NCBI GenBank assembly: GCA_040002435.1
Contig: JBDUEM010000040.1
Coordinates: 1 to 37,258, forward strand
Reading direction: 5' to 3'
DNA length: 37,258 nucleotides
Origin: JANXXV01 sp040002435
GTDB lineage: Bacteria; Acidobacteriota; Terriglobia; Bryobacterales; Bryobacteraceae
In this document: positions 7,052 through 14,469 of the stretch, piece after piece
Position numbering within the stretch: position 1 is the stretch's first letter
How the letters are laid out: each line of letters begins with the position of its first letter
The notes under the pieces: model-generated
Told to the model about the DNA's origin: nothing
Seen by the model: the letters and a program-made list of their open reading frames with translations, nothing else
Database searches by the model: none
Translations under genes and position numbers: made by a program

Positions 7052-9433
7052 CTAACCTCTGAGGAGGGCGAGGATCGCTTGCGGCGCCGAATTCGCCTGC
7101 CCCAGGGCGGCGATACCGGCTTGCAGTGTGATCTGTGCCTTGGTGAGGTTGGCGGCTTCCGAAGCCAGATCCGCATCGCGAATGCGCGATTCGGAGGCGG
7201 CCAGGTTGCCCAACTGGTTCTGCGCCAGATTGACGGCGTAGTTGAAGTTGTTCTGACCCTTACCGACAACGGCTTGTGCCGTACCGAGTGCTGCTACTGC
7301 CGTCGCCAATGCTCCAACCGCATTCTGCGCGGCGCTCTGCGAGCTGATGTCGGCGGTGCTGCCCGTTCCAACGGTGCTCGAAGAGGCAACGGTTCCTTGA
7401 CTGCCGACACCCGAGGCGCTGCCATTCGTTCCAACATCCACCTTGAAGGATCCCACGGTGCTGATAAAGCGGATCCCTTCGGCGCCGCCGTTCTGTTCCT
7501 TTACGGCGACAATCTTTTGCAGCGTGGAGTTATTCGACTGTTGGAGCTTTGTGTTGATGGCGTCGATAGCTTCATCGACAGTACGCGCATTCCGGGCGGT
7601 TCCGTCGTTGCGAAGCACGACGGACAGGGACTGCGATACGCCGGACGAATCGTTACCGGAAATAGTAATGGTTTGTTCGTCAGAACCGAGCCGGATCGGT
7701 GAGAATGCCAGCACACCGGTCTGCTGTGCTCCACCGGATTCGATGACTGCCGAAGTGGTAAGCGCGCTCTGTGTTTGATCGGTTGCCGCGACACCAGTCG
7801 CTACCGAGGCGTTGAAGCCCAGAACGTTGGCGGCGCCGACGGAATTGATGCGGAACGCCGTCCCGTTGGAACTGGTGATATTGATCTCGCCGCCGCTGTC
7901 AGTGGCTAAGAGACCGGCTGCGGACAGAGTGGCGTCGCTCGCGATGGCGTTGTTCAACGCCAGCAGAGTGTCGGTCTGCGTCGCACCTGCCGCCGTAAAG
8001 GACGTCGAAATAACCGGGCCGCCCCCGATTGAGAATTCCAGAGTCGCGGCTGCGGCCGCGTAGGTAGCGCCCGATCCTGTCACCGTTGTGTAGTCGAACG
8101 TGCCGCTTGCCTCGGCGCTCCTCTGGAAGGATCCCAGCCCGAGCAGGTTGTTCAAATCGCCGGACGCCGATACATCAAGGCTCTCGCCACGGCTGTTGGT
8201 GAACACAAGGGCGCTGCCGGCCGTTGCGGTGCTCACCGTTATTCCGGCTGCTTGCAGGGCAGAATTCGCGGAGACGGCCGACGAAAGCGTGGTTAGCGCC
8301 GAGTCGATCGTGGTTGCTGCCAGCGTGGTCAGATCGATGTCCACTGGACCCGACAGACCACCGCCTTGAATGCGCACCGTCACGGTGCCCGCACCCGAGG
8401 CGCCGAACGCCGTAGTGGTAGCGGCCGTTGCCGCGCCACCAGTCACCGTGTTGGCCAGCGTCAAACCCGTCGGGTCAGAACTGGAGGTCACGTTTCCGAT
8501 GAGAGCATTCGAAAGCCGGTCACCCGCCGAAACCTGGAACGCGCTGGTGCTGGACGTGAATCCGAGTTGTTTGGTGCCCGTCGCTGAAGTAATCACCGTG
8601 GCGCGGACTCCCGCATTCTTGAAGGCCGTCGCGTATTGGCTCGCACCGGCTCCCGCCGCGTCGATCGCCGCGTTGATGTTCGTCACCAGCGTGTCCGTGT
8701 CTGTTACGCCGCCCAGATTGACGGATACCTTGACACGATTCGAATCGCCAAAACCGGCGCCCCGGAAGTAAAAGTCCGAGAAACCGGCGGTCGCCAGCGA
8801 ACCAGTATTCGTAGCATTGCCCAAAATCGCCGAAACGCTCGTCGAGGCCGAGCCCGTTCCAATGTCAATTGTGCTCAGGCCGGCAGCTTGCACACCCTTC
8901 AGCCCTAAGCTCTTCGCATCCACGGTCGATTGCGTCAGGTCGACTCCGACCGCTCCATTGGCAATCACCGCTGCTCCCGTCGCGCCGCGGCCGCCGCCCA
9001 CAAATACGGACAGGGACTTGGCGAAATCGCCGCCCGTATTCAATCCGATCGCCTGCGCCTGCCGGTCGATTTCACCGATCACACTCGTGAATTCGCTGCT
9101 GAGCACCGCGCGGCTGCCCGTAAAAGTGCCCGACGCGGATTGCGTCGCCAGAGTTCGCGCACGGTCGAGAAGCTTTGAAATGTTATTGATGCCCCCATCG
9201 ATGATCTGCAGTTGGCTCAGACCGTCGTTGGCGTTGCGGATTCCTTGCGTCAGCACGGCCTGGTCGGAACGGAATCCGTTCGCGATCGCCAATCCGGCGG
9301 CGTCATCACCGCTGGAGATAATGCGCAGTCCAGAGGTCACTCGGTTGATGGTTTTCGCCTGAAAGTCGCTGTTCTGGCGAATATATTCTTGCGCCTGCAA
9401 TGAGGCAATATTGGTATTAACTGAAAAAGACAT
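7052..9433 (-). CDS. fliC: Flagellin, unusually large
   Basis: A 793-residue flagellin. The N-terminal D0/D1 part (about residues 1-140) is classic: MSFSVNTNIASLQAQEYIRQ, then RVTSGLRIISSGDDAAGLAI, then NDGLSQLQIIDGGINNISKL. The C-terminal D1/D0 part (about 700-793) is equally typical: NLAASESRIRDADLASEAAN, then LTKAQITLQAG and a final ILALLRG. Between them is some 550 residues of Ala/Thr/Ser/Gly-rich sequence, with repeated flagellin hypervariable-type segments such as DTLVTNINAAIDAAG and DTLLALNNAIASDA. It forms the extracellular filament and is exported without a signal peptide. A Shine-Dalgarno AAGGAG is 7 nt before the ATG, preceded by a GGA-loop hairpin and a sigma-28-like promoter. It lies downstream of fliW and csrA, its expected regulators. 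Confidence 0.95.
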   Translation of the reverse strand: MSFSVNTNIASLQAQEYIRQNSDFQAKTINRVTSGLRIISSGDDAAGLAIANGFRSDQAVLTQGIRNANDGLSQLQIIDGGINNISKLLDRARTLATQSASGTFTGSRAVLSSEFTSVIGEIDRQAQAIGLNTGGDFAKSLSVFVGGGRGATGAAVIANGAVGVDLTQSTVDAKSLGLKGVQAAGLSTIDIGTGSASTSVSAILGNATNTGSLATAGFSDFYFRGAGFGDSNRVKVSVNLGGVTDTDTLVTNINAAIDAAGAGASQYATAFKNAGVRATVITSATGTKQLGFTSSTSAFQVSAGDRLSNALIGNVTSSSDPTGLTLANTVTGGAATAATTTAFGASGAGTVTVRIQGGGLSGPVDIDLTTLAATTIDSALTTLSSAVSANSALQAAGITVSTATAGSALVFTNSRGESLDVSASGDLNNLLGLGSFQRSAEASGTFDYTTVTGSGATYAAAAATLEFSIGGGPVISTSFTAAGATQTDTLLALNNAIASDATLSAAGLLATDSGGEINITSSNGTAFRINSVGAANVLGFNASVATGVAATDQTQSALTTSAVIESGGAQQTGVLAFSPIRLGSDEQTITISGNDSSGVSQSLSVVLRNDGTARNARTVDEAIDAINTKLQQSNNSTLQKIVAVKEQNGGAEGIRFISTVGSFKVDVGTNGSASGVGSQGTVASSSTVGTGSTADISSQSAAQNAVGALATAVAALGTAQAVVGKGQNNFNYAVNLAQNQLGNLAASESRIRDADLASEAANLTKAQITLQAGIAALGQANSAPQAILALLRG

Positions 9434-9440
9434 CTATTCT

Positions 9441-9472
9441 CTCCTTGTATGACCTGACCGGAATTCCATTCC
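9441..9472 (-). promoter_or_regulatory. Putative CsrA-binding leader of flagellin mRNA
   Basis: On the minus strand the leader contains GGAAT-GGA-ATTCC (9460-9472), a perfect 5-bp stem with GGA as the loop. About 20 nt further on, the Shine-Dalgarno AAGGAG (9441-9446) carries a second GGA. CsrA dimers are known to bridge a GGA hairpin and a GGA in the ribosome-binding site, as in the hag leader of Bacillus subtilis. The csrA and fliW genes are immediately upstream. Confidence 0.65.
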
Positions 9473-9511
9473 CCGTCTGCGGTGGTGCCGCTGGTCTTGG
9501 TTACAAGATGC

Positions 9512-9538
9512 TTATCGGTGAAGAAGGCGAATGTTTGA
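9512..9538 (-). promoter_or_regulatory. Sigma-28 (FliA)-type promoter for flagellin
   Basis: The minus strand reads TCAAACAT (9531-9538), exactly 11 bases, then ACCGATAA (9512-9519). The FliA consensus is TAAAGTTT-N11-GCCGATAA, so the -10 matches at 7 of 8 bases with exact spacing, while the -35 keeps the AAA core. Transcription would begin near 9504 and give a leader of about 70 nt that contains the CsrA-type hairpin. Confidence 0.75.
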
Positions 9539-9546
9539 ATAAAAGT

Positions 9547-9774
9547 TTATTGACGAAGTTGCCGCAGCAGATTTTTTACCGATTCGGGCGATGCCTGCCG
9601 TGCCGCATCCAGATTGGCCTGCTGCGTTTGCCGCACTTCATTTCGCAGCACCGTCACTTCTTTAGGCGCCTCAATACCCAGCTTCACCTGCGACGGACCC
9701 ACATCCAGGATCCGGATCTCTACTCCCTCGCCGATGAACAGCGATTCCCCCGCCCTGCGCCTGATTACAAGCAT
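9547..9774 (-). CDS. csrA: Carbon storage regulator CsrA
   Basis: A 75-residue CsrA/RsmA protein with the diagnostic start MLVIRRRAGESLFIGEGVEI and the strand IRILDVGPSQVKLGIEAPKE, followed by the helical VLRNEV region. CsrA is a homodimeric RNA-binding repressor that recognises GGA motifs and blocks ribosome binding. Its ATG overlaps the end of fliW by 10 bp, and its ribosome-binding region lies within the fliW end and contains several GGA triplets, so self-repression is possible. With fliW upstream and flagellin downstream, the arrangement matches the FliW-CsrA-flagellin partner switch: FliW released from flagellin binds CsrA and relieves repression of flagellin translation. The tail after residue 60 is slightly longer than in enteric CsrA, as is usual for FliW-regulated CsrA1-type proteins. 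Confidence 0.95.
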   Translation of the reverse strand: MLVIRRRAGESLFIGEGVEIRILDVGPSQVKLGIEAPKEVTVLRNEVRQTQQANLDAARQASPESVKNLLRQLRQ

Positions 9775-10214
9775 TCCTCCGCCTCCGGTTCCGGCAGCAG
9801 CGGATGCTCCACCGCGTACCGCGCGTCATCCCGGACCGCCTGCACGGCCTGCCGGGTCTCTTGATTGATGACGATCGGCCCCAGTAGATTGGCCGTCGGC
9901 CGCCCCCGTCCGGCGCATACCACCGCCAGGCAGCGTAGCGATTCGGATTCCCGCGCTCCGGCCCCAATCACCTGCAGATCTTCGTCTGAAACCTTCAACT
10001 GATAAGCCGGATCGATGGATTCCATCGGTAGCGCGATGAAGCACAACTTCGGAGTCACCACGCTCTGCAGAAACAGCGCCGGCTTGGAGGCTTCCTGTTC
10101 GATCGGCACAAAAGAGGTTTCCGATTCAAATCCGGGCAGTCCGCGAGGAAACGTGACCACCGCTCCCGCATCGTATTCCAGTACACCGAAGTTTTTAGTC
10201 GCACAGCGCAGCAT
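9765..10214 (-). CDS. fliW: Flagellar assembly factor FliW
   Basis: A 149-residue protein with FliW features: FPRGLPGFES near residues 23-32, FLQSVVTPKLCFIALP, DEDLQVIGAG, TANLLGPIVINQETRQAVQA and a C-terminal HPLLPEPE. FliW binds flagellin monomers and allosterically antagonises CsrA in the cytoplasm, so flagellin synthesis follows export demand. It overlaps csrA by 10 bp, so translation of the two is coupled. An AGGAG lies 15 nt before the ATG, longer than ideal, so the exact start is slightly uncertain. It is divergent from the Tat-signal gene at 10335. Confidence 0.93.
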   Translation of the reverse strand: MLRCATKNFGVLEYDAGAVVTFPRGLPGFESETSFVPIEQEASKPALFLQSVVTPKLCFIALPMESIDPAYQLKVSDEDLQVIGAGARESESLRCLAVVCAGRGRPTANLLGPIVINQETRQAVQAVRDDARYAVEHPLLPEPEAEECL

Positions 10215-10334
10215 CGTGGGATGTCTGTTCTCCTAAGTTTCATATCGGAACTAAACCGCTGGCTGATAGGAGGATCGGAATATCCTGAGTAGACGCCTCC
10301 CCAATAAACCGTTGGTGTACGATTACGATAGATC

Positions 10335-10850
10335 ATGAAACGCCGCGAAGCTCTCAAAGTAACCGCCGGCGCCGCCCTGTTGCCGTCCCTGCTATCCGCG
10401 CAAGCGGCGCAGGCTAAGGGCTGGAAGCCGTTGCTGTTTACGCCGCAGCAGGATGCGGCCGTCGTCGCGTTGACGGAAATCATCATCCCCGCAACCGACA
10501 CGCCGGGCGCCAGACAGGCCGGCGTCAACCGCTACATCGACCTTCTTCTTCATGACGGACCGGCCGCCGAAGGCGAGCGTTTCCTGGCCGGCCTGCAGTG
10601 GCTCGACGAGTATGCCGTCAGCAAGAGCGGGAAACCGTTCGTAAAACTGACTACCGCCGAACAGGCGGCCATCCTGACCGAACTGGACGCGGCCGGCACC
10701 CCGGAGCTGGAGAAAGGACACCAGTTTTTCCGCATGGCCAAGAATCTGACCTCCCGCATCTACTATTCCACCGCCATCGGCTTTCAGGAACTCAACAAAG
10801 GCGGCCGCGTGCCGAAAAAGGTCGGCTGCGATCACTCCAGCCACGCGTGA
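10335..10850 (+). CDS. Gluconate 2-dehydrogenase subunit 3 family protein (Tat signal)
   Basis: A 171-residue protein starting with a twin-arginine signal (MKRREALKVTAGAALLPSLL, cleavage near AQA). Residues 35-150 follow the gluconate dehydrogenase gamma-subunit pattern: FTPQQDAAVVALTEIIIPAT, then DTPGARQAGVNRYIDLLLHD. In characterised systems this subunit helps a large FAD (GMC) dehydrogenase and a cytochrome c subunit oxidise sugars in the periplasm. No GMC dehydrogenase is adjacent here, so it may act with a distant partner. The end HSSHA overlaps the start of folC through GTGA. Confidence 0.85.
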   Translation: MKRREALKVTAGAALLPSLLSAQAAQAKGWKPLLFTPQQDAAVVALTEIIIPATDTPGARQAGVNRYIDLLLHDGPAAEGERFLAGLQWLDEYAVSKSGKPFVKLTTAEQAAILTELDAAGTPELEKGHQFFRMAKNLTSRIYYSTAIGFQELNKGGRVPKKVGCDHSSHA

Positions 10851-12106
10851 GTTCCTACGCCGATTCAGTAGAGTTCCTCTATTCGCTAGGGAACGAAACC
10901 AAAGCTTTCAAGCTCGGGCTCCAACCCGTCACGTTGTTGCTGGCCGAATTAGGCAACCCGCAACACGCCTTCCGCTCGGTTCACGTCGCGGGCACCAACG
11001 GAAAGGGATCCACCTGCGCCATGATCGAGTCCGGCTTGCGCGCGGCGGGCCTGCGCACCGGCCTCTACACGTCGCCCCATCTGGTGAACCCGACGGAGCG
11101 CATCCAAATCGACGGCGTCCCTATCACCGCCGAGGCGTTCGCCGCAGCCTTTGAAACCGTGCATCTCGCCGCCGCAAAATTGATGTCCCGCGGCGATCTG
11201 GAGGCGCATCCGTCTTACTTTGAAACCGTCACCGCAATGGCGTTCGTTGTCTTTCGCGATTGTGCCGTCCAAACTGCGGTGGTCGAAGTGGGCCTCGGCG
11301 GCCGTCTCGATGCCACCAATGTCATCTCGCCGGCGTTAACCGTAATCACTCCCATCGACTACGACCACGAGGCGTGGCTCGGCAGCAGTCTCGAACAGAT
11401 CGCCGCCGAGAAAGCAGGCATCCTCAAGCCCGGGGTGCCAGCCGTCCTGGCCAGGCAGCGGCCGGAGGTGCAGCACGTTCTTGACGAGCACATTGCGCGA
11501 TTGCGCGTCCCCGCCGCGGCGGAGTTCACTCAAATGGAAGACTTGCAGCTGACCGCACAAGGCTGTTCCTTCCGCCTCGGTGAACTCGCCCTGATCTGCC
11601 CGCTGCGCGGAGAACACCAGGCGCAGAATGCGCTCACCGCGGTGAACGCGCTGCTGGCTCTCGACATTCCGCCGGACGCGATGCAGCGCGGCATCCTCGC
11701 CGTCCGTTGGCCCGGCCGCCTGGAACTGGTATCGAAAAACCCGGAGCTCATTCTCGACGGCGCGCACAACCCCGCCGGCGCCCTCGCGCTGGCAGACTAC
11801 ATCCGCCGGTTCTACGCGGATCGTCCGGTCTGGCTGATCTACGGCGCCATGCGCGACAAGGCCGTGGAGGAGATCACCGAGTTACTTTTCCCACTCGCCG
11901 CGCACGTCATCCTCACCGCGCCTGCCATGCCCAGAGCCGTTCAACCGCGGACGCTGCTGGCTATGGGAGACGCCGCCCGCATGGAAACCGCGCCGGACAT
12001 CGCCGCGGCGTTGACGGCCGCGCGCAAAGCTCCGCCGCAGGCCGCAATTTTCGTCACCGGATCGCTCTATTTGGTCGGGGAAGCACGGGCGCTCCTCGTA
12101 CAATAG
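10847..12106 (+). CDS. folC: Folylpolyglutamate synthase / dihydrofolate synthase
   Basis: A GTG start at 10847, overlapping the previous stop as GTGA, gives 419 residues, the normal FolC length; 83 in-frame codons upstream lie inside the preceding gene and are rejected. The ATP-binding P-loop GTNGKGS is at residues 49-55, the substrate loop TSPHLV at 75-80, followed by ERIQIDG. Further FolC/Mur-ligase motifs are VEVGLGGRLDATN, DYDHEAWLGSSLEQIAAEKA and the C-terminal LDGAHNPAGA. It adds glutamate to dihydropteroate and to reduced folates in the cytoplasm. It is followed 10 bp later by plsC, so housekeeping genes are arranged in one plus-strand run. Confidence 0.95.
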   Translation: MSSYADSVEFLYSLGNETKAFKLGLQPVTLLLAELGNPQHAFRSVHVAGTNGKGSTCAMIESGLRAAGLRTGLYTSPHLVNPTERIQIDGVPITAEAFAAAFETVHLAAAKLMSRGDLEAHPSYFETVTAMAFVVFRDCAVQTAVVEVGLGGRLDATNVISPALTVITPIDYDHEAWLGSSLEQIAAEKAGILKPGVPAVLARQRPEVQHVLDEHIARLRVPAAAEFTQMEDLQLTAQGCSFRLGELALICPLRGEHQAQNALTAVNALLALDIPPDAMQRGILAVRWPGRLELVSKNPELILDGAHNPAGALALADYIRRFYADRPVWLIYGAMRDKAVEEITELLFPLAAHVILTAPAMPRAVQPRTLLAMGDAARMETAPDIAAALTAARKAPPQAAIFVTGSLYLVGEARALLVQ

Positions 12107-12116
12107 AAGGCGGATC

Positions 12117-12854
12117 ATGTCTCCCGGACTGCTGCGCGCGCTGTTCATCACCGACCCCCTCATCATTGTGGCAACCGTAGTTCTCGGGCTGTTGAACCTG
12201 TTCGTCTCCCTGTTTGAGTCCAATGGGCGCAGGCAAGTGGCCATCGCACAATATTGGTCGCGGGTGCTGCTGTTCATCGCCGGCGTGAAACTGGAAATTG
12301 AGGGTCTGGAGAAGATCGATCCCGCCGGCAGCTACGTCTTCGTCTCAAATCACGCCAGCTACATGGATACGCCGGTCGTGCTCGGGCACATTCCCCTGCA
12401 ATTCCGGTTTCTGGCGAAAAAGAGCCTGTTCAGCATTCCGTTTCTCGGCTACCACCTGCAGCGGGCCGGTCACATTCCAGTGCAACGTGAGAATCCGCGA
12501 TCGGCGATCAAAGCAATGTCGGAGGCGGCCAAAGCCATCAAGGAACGCGGCATTTCCATCCTCATTTTTCCCGAAGGAGGCCGCTCCCTCACCGGACTCC
12601 AACCTTTCAAGGAAGGCGCCGCCTATATCGCCATCAAAGCGGGCGTGCCGGTGATCCCTCTGGCGCTGAAAGGAACCCTCGAGGTGCTGCCCATGGGCTC
12701 ACTGAACGTCCGCCCCGGGCGCGTGCTGATGCGCGTCGGCGATCCGGTGCCCACTTCGCACCTCACGCTCCACGACCGCGAGCAGCTGAATGAAACGCTT
12801 TTTCAACGCGTCTCGGAATTGCTCGGTGAACCGTCATATACTCAAACGAAATGA
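12117..12854 (+). CDS. plsC: 1-acyl-sn-glycerol-3-phosphate acyltransferase
   Basis: A 245-residue membrane acyltransferase. An N-terminal hydrophobic segment spans about residues 10-34 and another about 45-57. The catalytic HX4D motif is NHASYMD with H79 and D84. The phosphate-binding motif is FPEGGRS at 151-157, followed by FKEGAAYIAIKAGVPVIPLA, a typical PlsC block. It transfers an acyl chain to lysophosphatidate to make phosphatidate at the inner membrane. Its stop overlaps the amidohydrolase start as ATGA, which indicates translational coupling despite no obvious metabolic link. Confidence 0.93.
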   Translation: MSPGLLRALFITDPLIIVATVVLGLLNLFVSLFESNGRRQVAIAQYWSRVLLFIAGVKLEIEGLEKIDPAGSYVFVSNHASYMDTPVVLGHIPLQFRFLAKKSLFSIPFLGYHLQRAGHIPVQRENPRSAIKAMSEAAKAIKERGISILIFPEGGRSLTGLQPFKEGAAYIAIKAGVPVIPLALKGTLEVLPMGSLNVRPGRVLMRVGDPVPTSHLTLHDREQLNETLFQRVSELLGEPSYTQTK

Positions 12855-13948
12855 AGATTTTGTCCGCCGTTCTCGTTTCCGCGGTTGTCATTGGCTTGCT
12901 TTTTGCACAGCAACAGCCCTCCATATCCATAGAAGAGTATGAGCCGAAGTCGACCCTGGTAGTCACCGAACACCATCCGACGCGCGCCAAATATCCGTTC
13001 ATCGACGTCCATAATCATCAGCGGGACGTAAGCACAAAACATCTCGCCGAGCTGATCAAAGACATGGACGGCTTGAACATGCAGATCCTCATCAATTCGC
13101 CCGTGAATGGAAGCTGGGGGGACAAAACCAAACAGTTGATCGACGGTTTCAAAGGCTATAACAAAGACCGCTTCGCCACCATGACGAACATCGATTTCAA
13201 AGGGGTGGACGAGCCCGGATACAGCAAACGCATCGCCGACCAACTGGAGCAGGACATCAAGAATGGAGCCATCGGACTCAAGGTCTGGAAGAACTTCGGC
13301 ATCACCGAAAAAGATTCCAAAGGCCAGCGCCTGCACGTGGACGATCCCCGTTTCGACCTGGTTTGGGAAGTCTGCGCCAAATACAAGATCCCTGTATTGA
13401 TTCATACGGCCGATCCCTGGGGCCTTTTCCAGCCGATGGACAAGTACAACGAGCGCTGGCTCGAGTTGAAGATGCGCTCCGGCCGCAACCACGCATCGGC
13501 CGACGATCCAACCTGGGAAACTCTTATCAGCGAGCAGCACAACATGTTTCGCAAGCACCGCAATACCATCTACATCAACGCCCACATGGGCTGGCTGGCA
13601 AACGATCTCACCAAGCTGGGCAATCTGATGGACGAGCTCCCGAACCTCTACGGAGAGATCGGGGCCATCACCAGCGATCTCGGCCGCCAGCCGCGGTTTG
13701 CCCACAAGTGGCTGGTAAAGTATCAGGACCGGATCATGTTCGGCAAGGACCTGTACAGCGTCCCCGAATACTACACCTACTTCCGCCTGCTGGAGACCGA
13801 CGACGATTTCTTCGATCCCATCCGCAAATACCACGGCATCTGGAAACTTTATGGTCTTGACCTGCCCGATGAGGTCTTGAAAAAGTTGTATTACAAGAAT
13901 GCGCTGCGGATCTTCCCCGGCCTGAACGCCTCCGGATTTCCGAAGTAG
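12851..13948 (+). CDS. Amidohydrolase family protein (TIM-barrel, exported)
   Basis: A 365-residue protein with a signal peptide (residues 1-19, MKILSAVLVSAVVIGLLFAQ). The amidohydrolase-2 fold is indicated by FIDVHNHQ after the first strand, GLKVWKNFG, PVLIHTADPWG, YINAHMGW and a late RIMFGKDLY. In this family the first His pair and later His and Asp residues bind a single metal and hydrolyse or decarboxylate ring acids. The late FGKD takes the place of the usual FGSD. The substrate is unknown. Such exported amidohydrolases are frequent in Bryobacterales. Confidence 0.85.
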   Translation: MKILSAVLVSAVVIGLLFAQQQPSISIEEYEPKSTLVVTEHHPTRAKYPFIDVHNHQRDVSTKHLAELIKDMDGLNMQILINSPVNGSWGDKTKQLIDGFKGYNKDRFATMTNIDFKGVDEPGYSKRIADQLEQDIKNGAIGLKVWKNFGITEKDSKGQRLHVDDPRFDLVWEVCAKYKIPVLIHTADPWGLFQPMDKYNERWLELKMRSGRNHASADDPTWETLISEQHNMFRKHRNTIYINAHMGWLANDLTKLGNLMDELPNLYGEIGAITSDLGRQPRFAHKWLVKYQDRIMFGKDLYSVPEYYTYFRLLETDDDFFDPIRKYHGIWKLYGLDLPDEVLKKLYYKNALRIFPGLNASGFPK

Positions 13949-13959
13949 CCCTCCCGTGT

Positions 13960-14469
13960 ATGATGGAGCGCGACGAGATTCTCCTGCGCCTGCGTGAAAG
14001 GATTGTGGCGTTTGCGGCATCTCGTATAGCAGGGGATGCCGCCGAGGATCTGGCACAGGAAACGCTGATGCTCCTGCACGATAAATACGCCCACGTCACC
14101 CGCCTGGAAGAACTGTTCCCGCTATCCATGCAGATCATGCGGTTCAAAATGGTGGCCATGCGGCGCAAGTCCTACCGCAGGGGCGAGGCCGGACAGGTCT
14201 CGGTGGACGACATTCAGATTCCGGATCTGGGGCCGGATCCCGCAACATTCGTCGAGCGCAAAGAGATGATGGAAAGAATGACGGCCGCCATCGCAAAGCT
14301 CGGGGACCGGTGCCGCGAAATCTTTCGCCTCAAGCTTCTCGGGCGAAGCTTCGGCGAAATTCAAGTGGAGATGAAAGCCTCGTCCATCAATACCGTCTAC
14401 ACCTGGGATGCGCGATGCCGCAAGCAGCTTTTGGATGAGATGGGTGGGACTTGGGAGAGACGGCAATGA
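13960..14469 (+). CDS. ECF-type RNA polymerase sigma factor
   Basis: A 169-residue sigma-70 family protein. Region 2 covers about residues 5-70, with DAAEDLAQETLMLLHDKYAH. Region 4 covers about 105-160, with CREIFRLKLLGRSFGEI and a helix-turn-helix ending in NTVYTWDARCRKQL. There is no region 3 or extended N-terminus, as expected for an ECF sigma. It directs RNA polymerase to a small regulon, unknown here. Its last codon overlaps the next gene as ATGA, and that gene encodes a single-pass membrane protein, as is usual for a cognate anti-sigma factor. Two adjacent ATG codons make the start uncertain by one residue. Confidence 0.9.
   Translation: MMERDEILLRLRERIVAFAASRIAGDAAEDLAQETLMLLHDKYAHVTRLEELFPLSMQIMRFKMVAMRRKSYRRGEAGQVSVDDIQIPDLGPDPATFVERKEMMERMTAAIAKLGDRCREIFRLKLLGRSFGEIQVEMKASSINTVYTWDARCRKQLLDEMGGTWERRQ

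Noticed and set aside
10215..10334. CCGATAT upstream of fliW considered as a sigma-28 -10 box.
   Set aside because: No TAAA-like -35 lies at the correct distance, unlike the flagellin promoter.
10598..10846. An 83-codon N-terminal extension of FolC.
   Set aside because: It lies wholly inside the preceding Tat-signal gene in another frame; the GTG at 10847 gives the normal FolC start.
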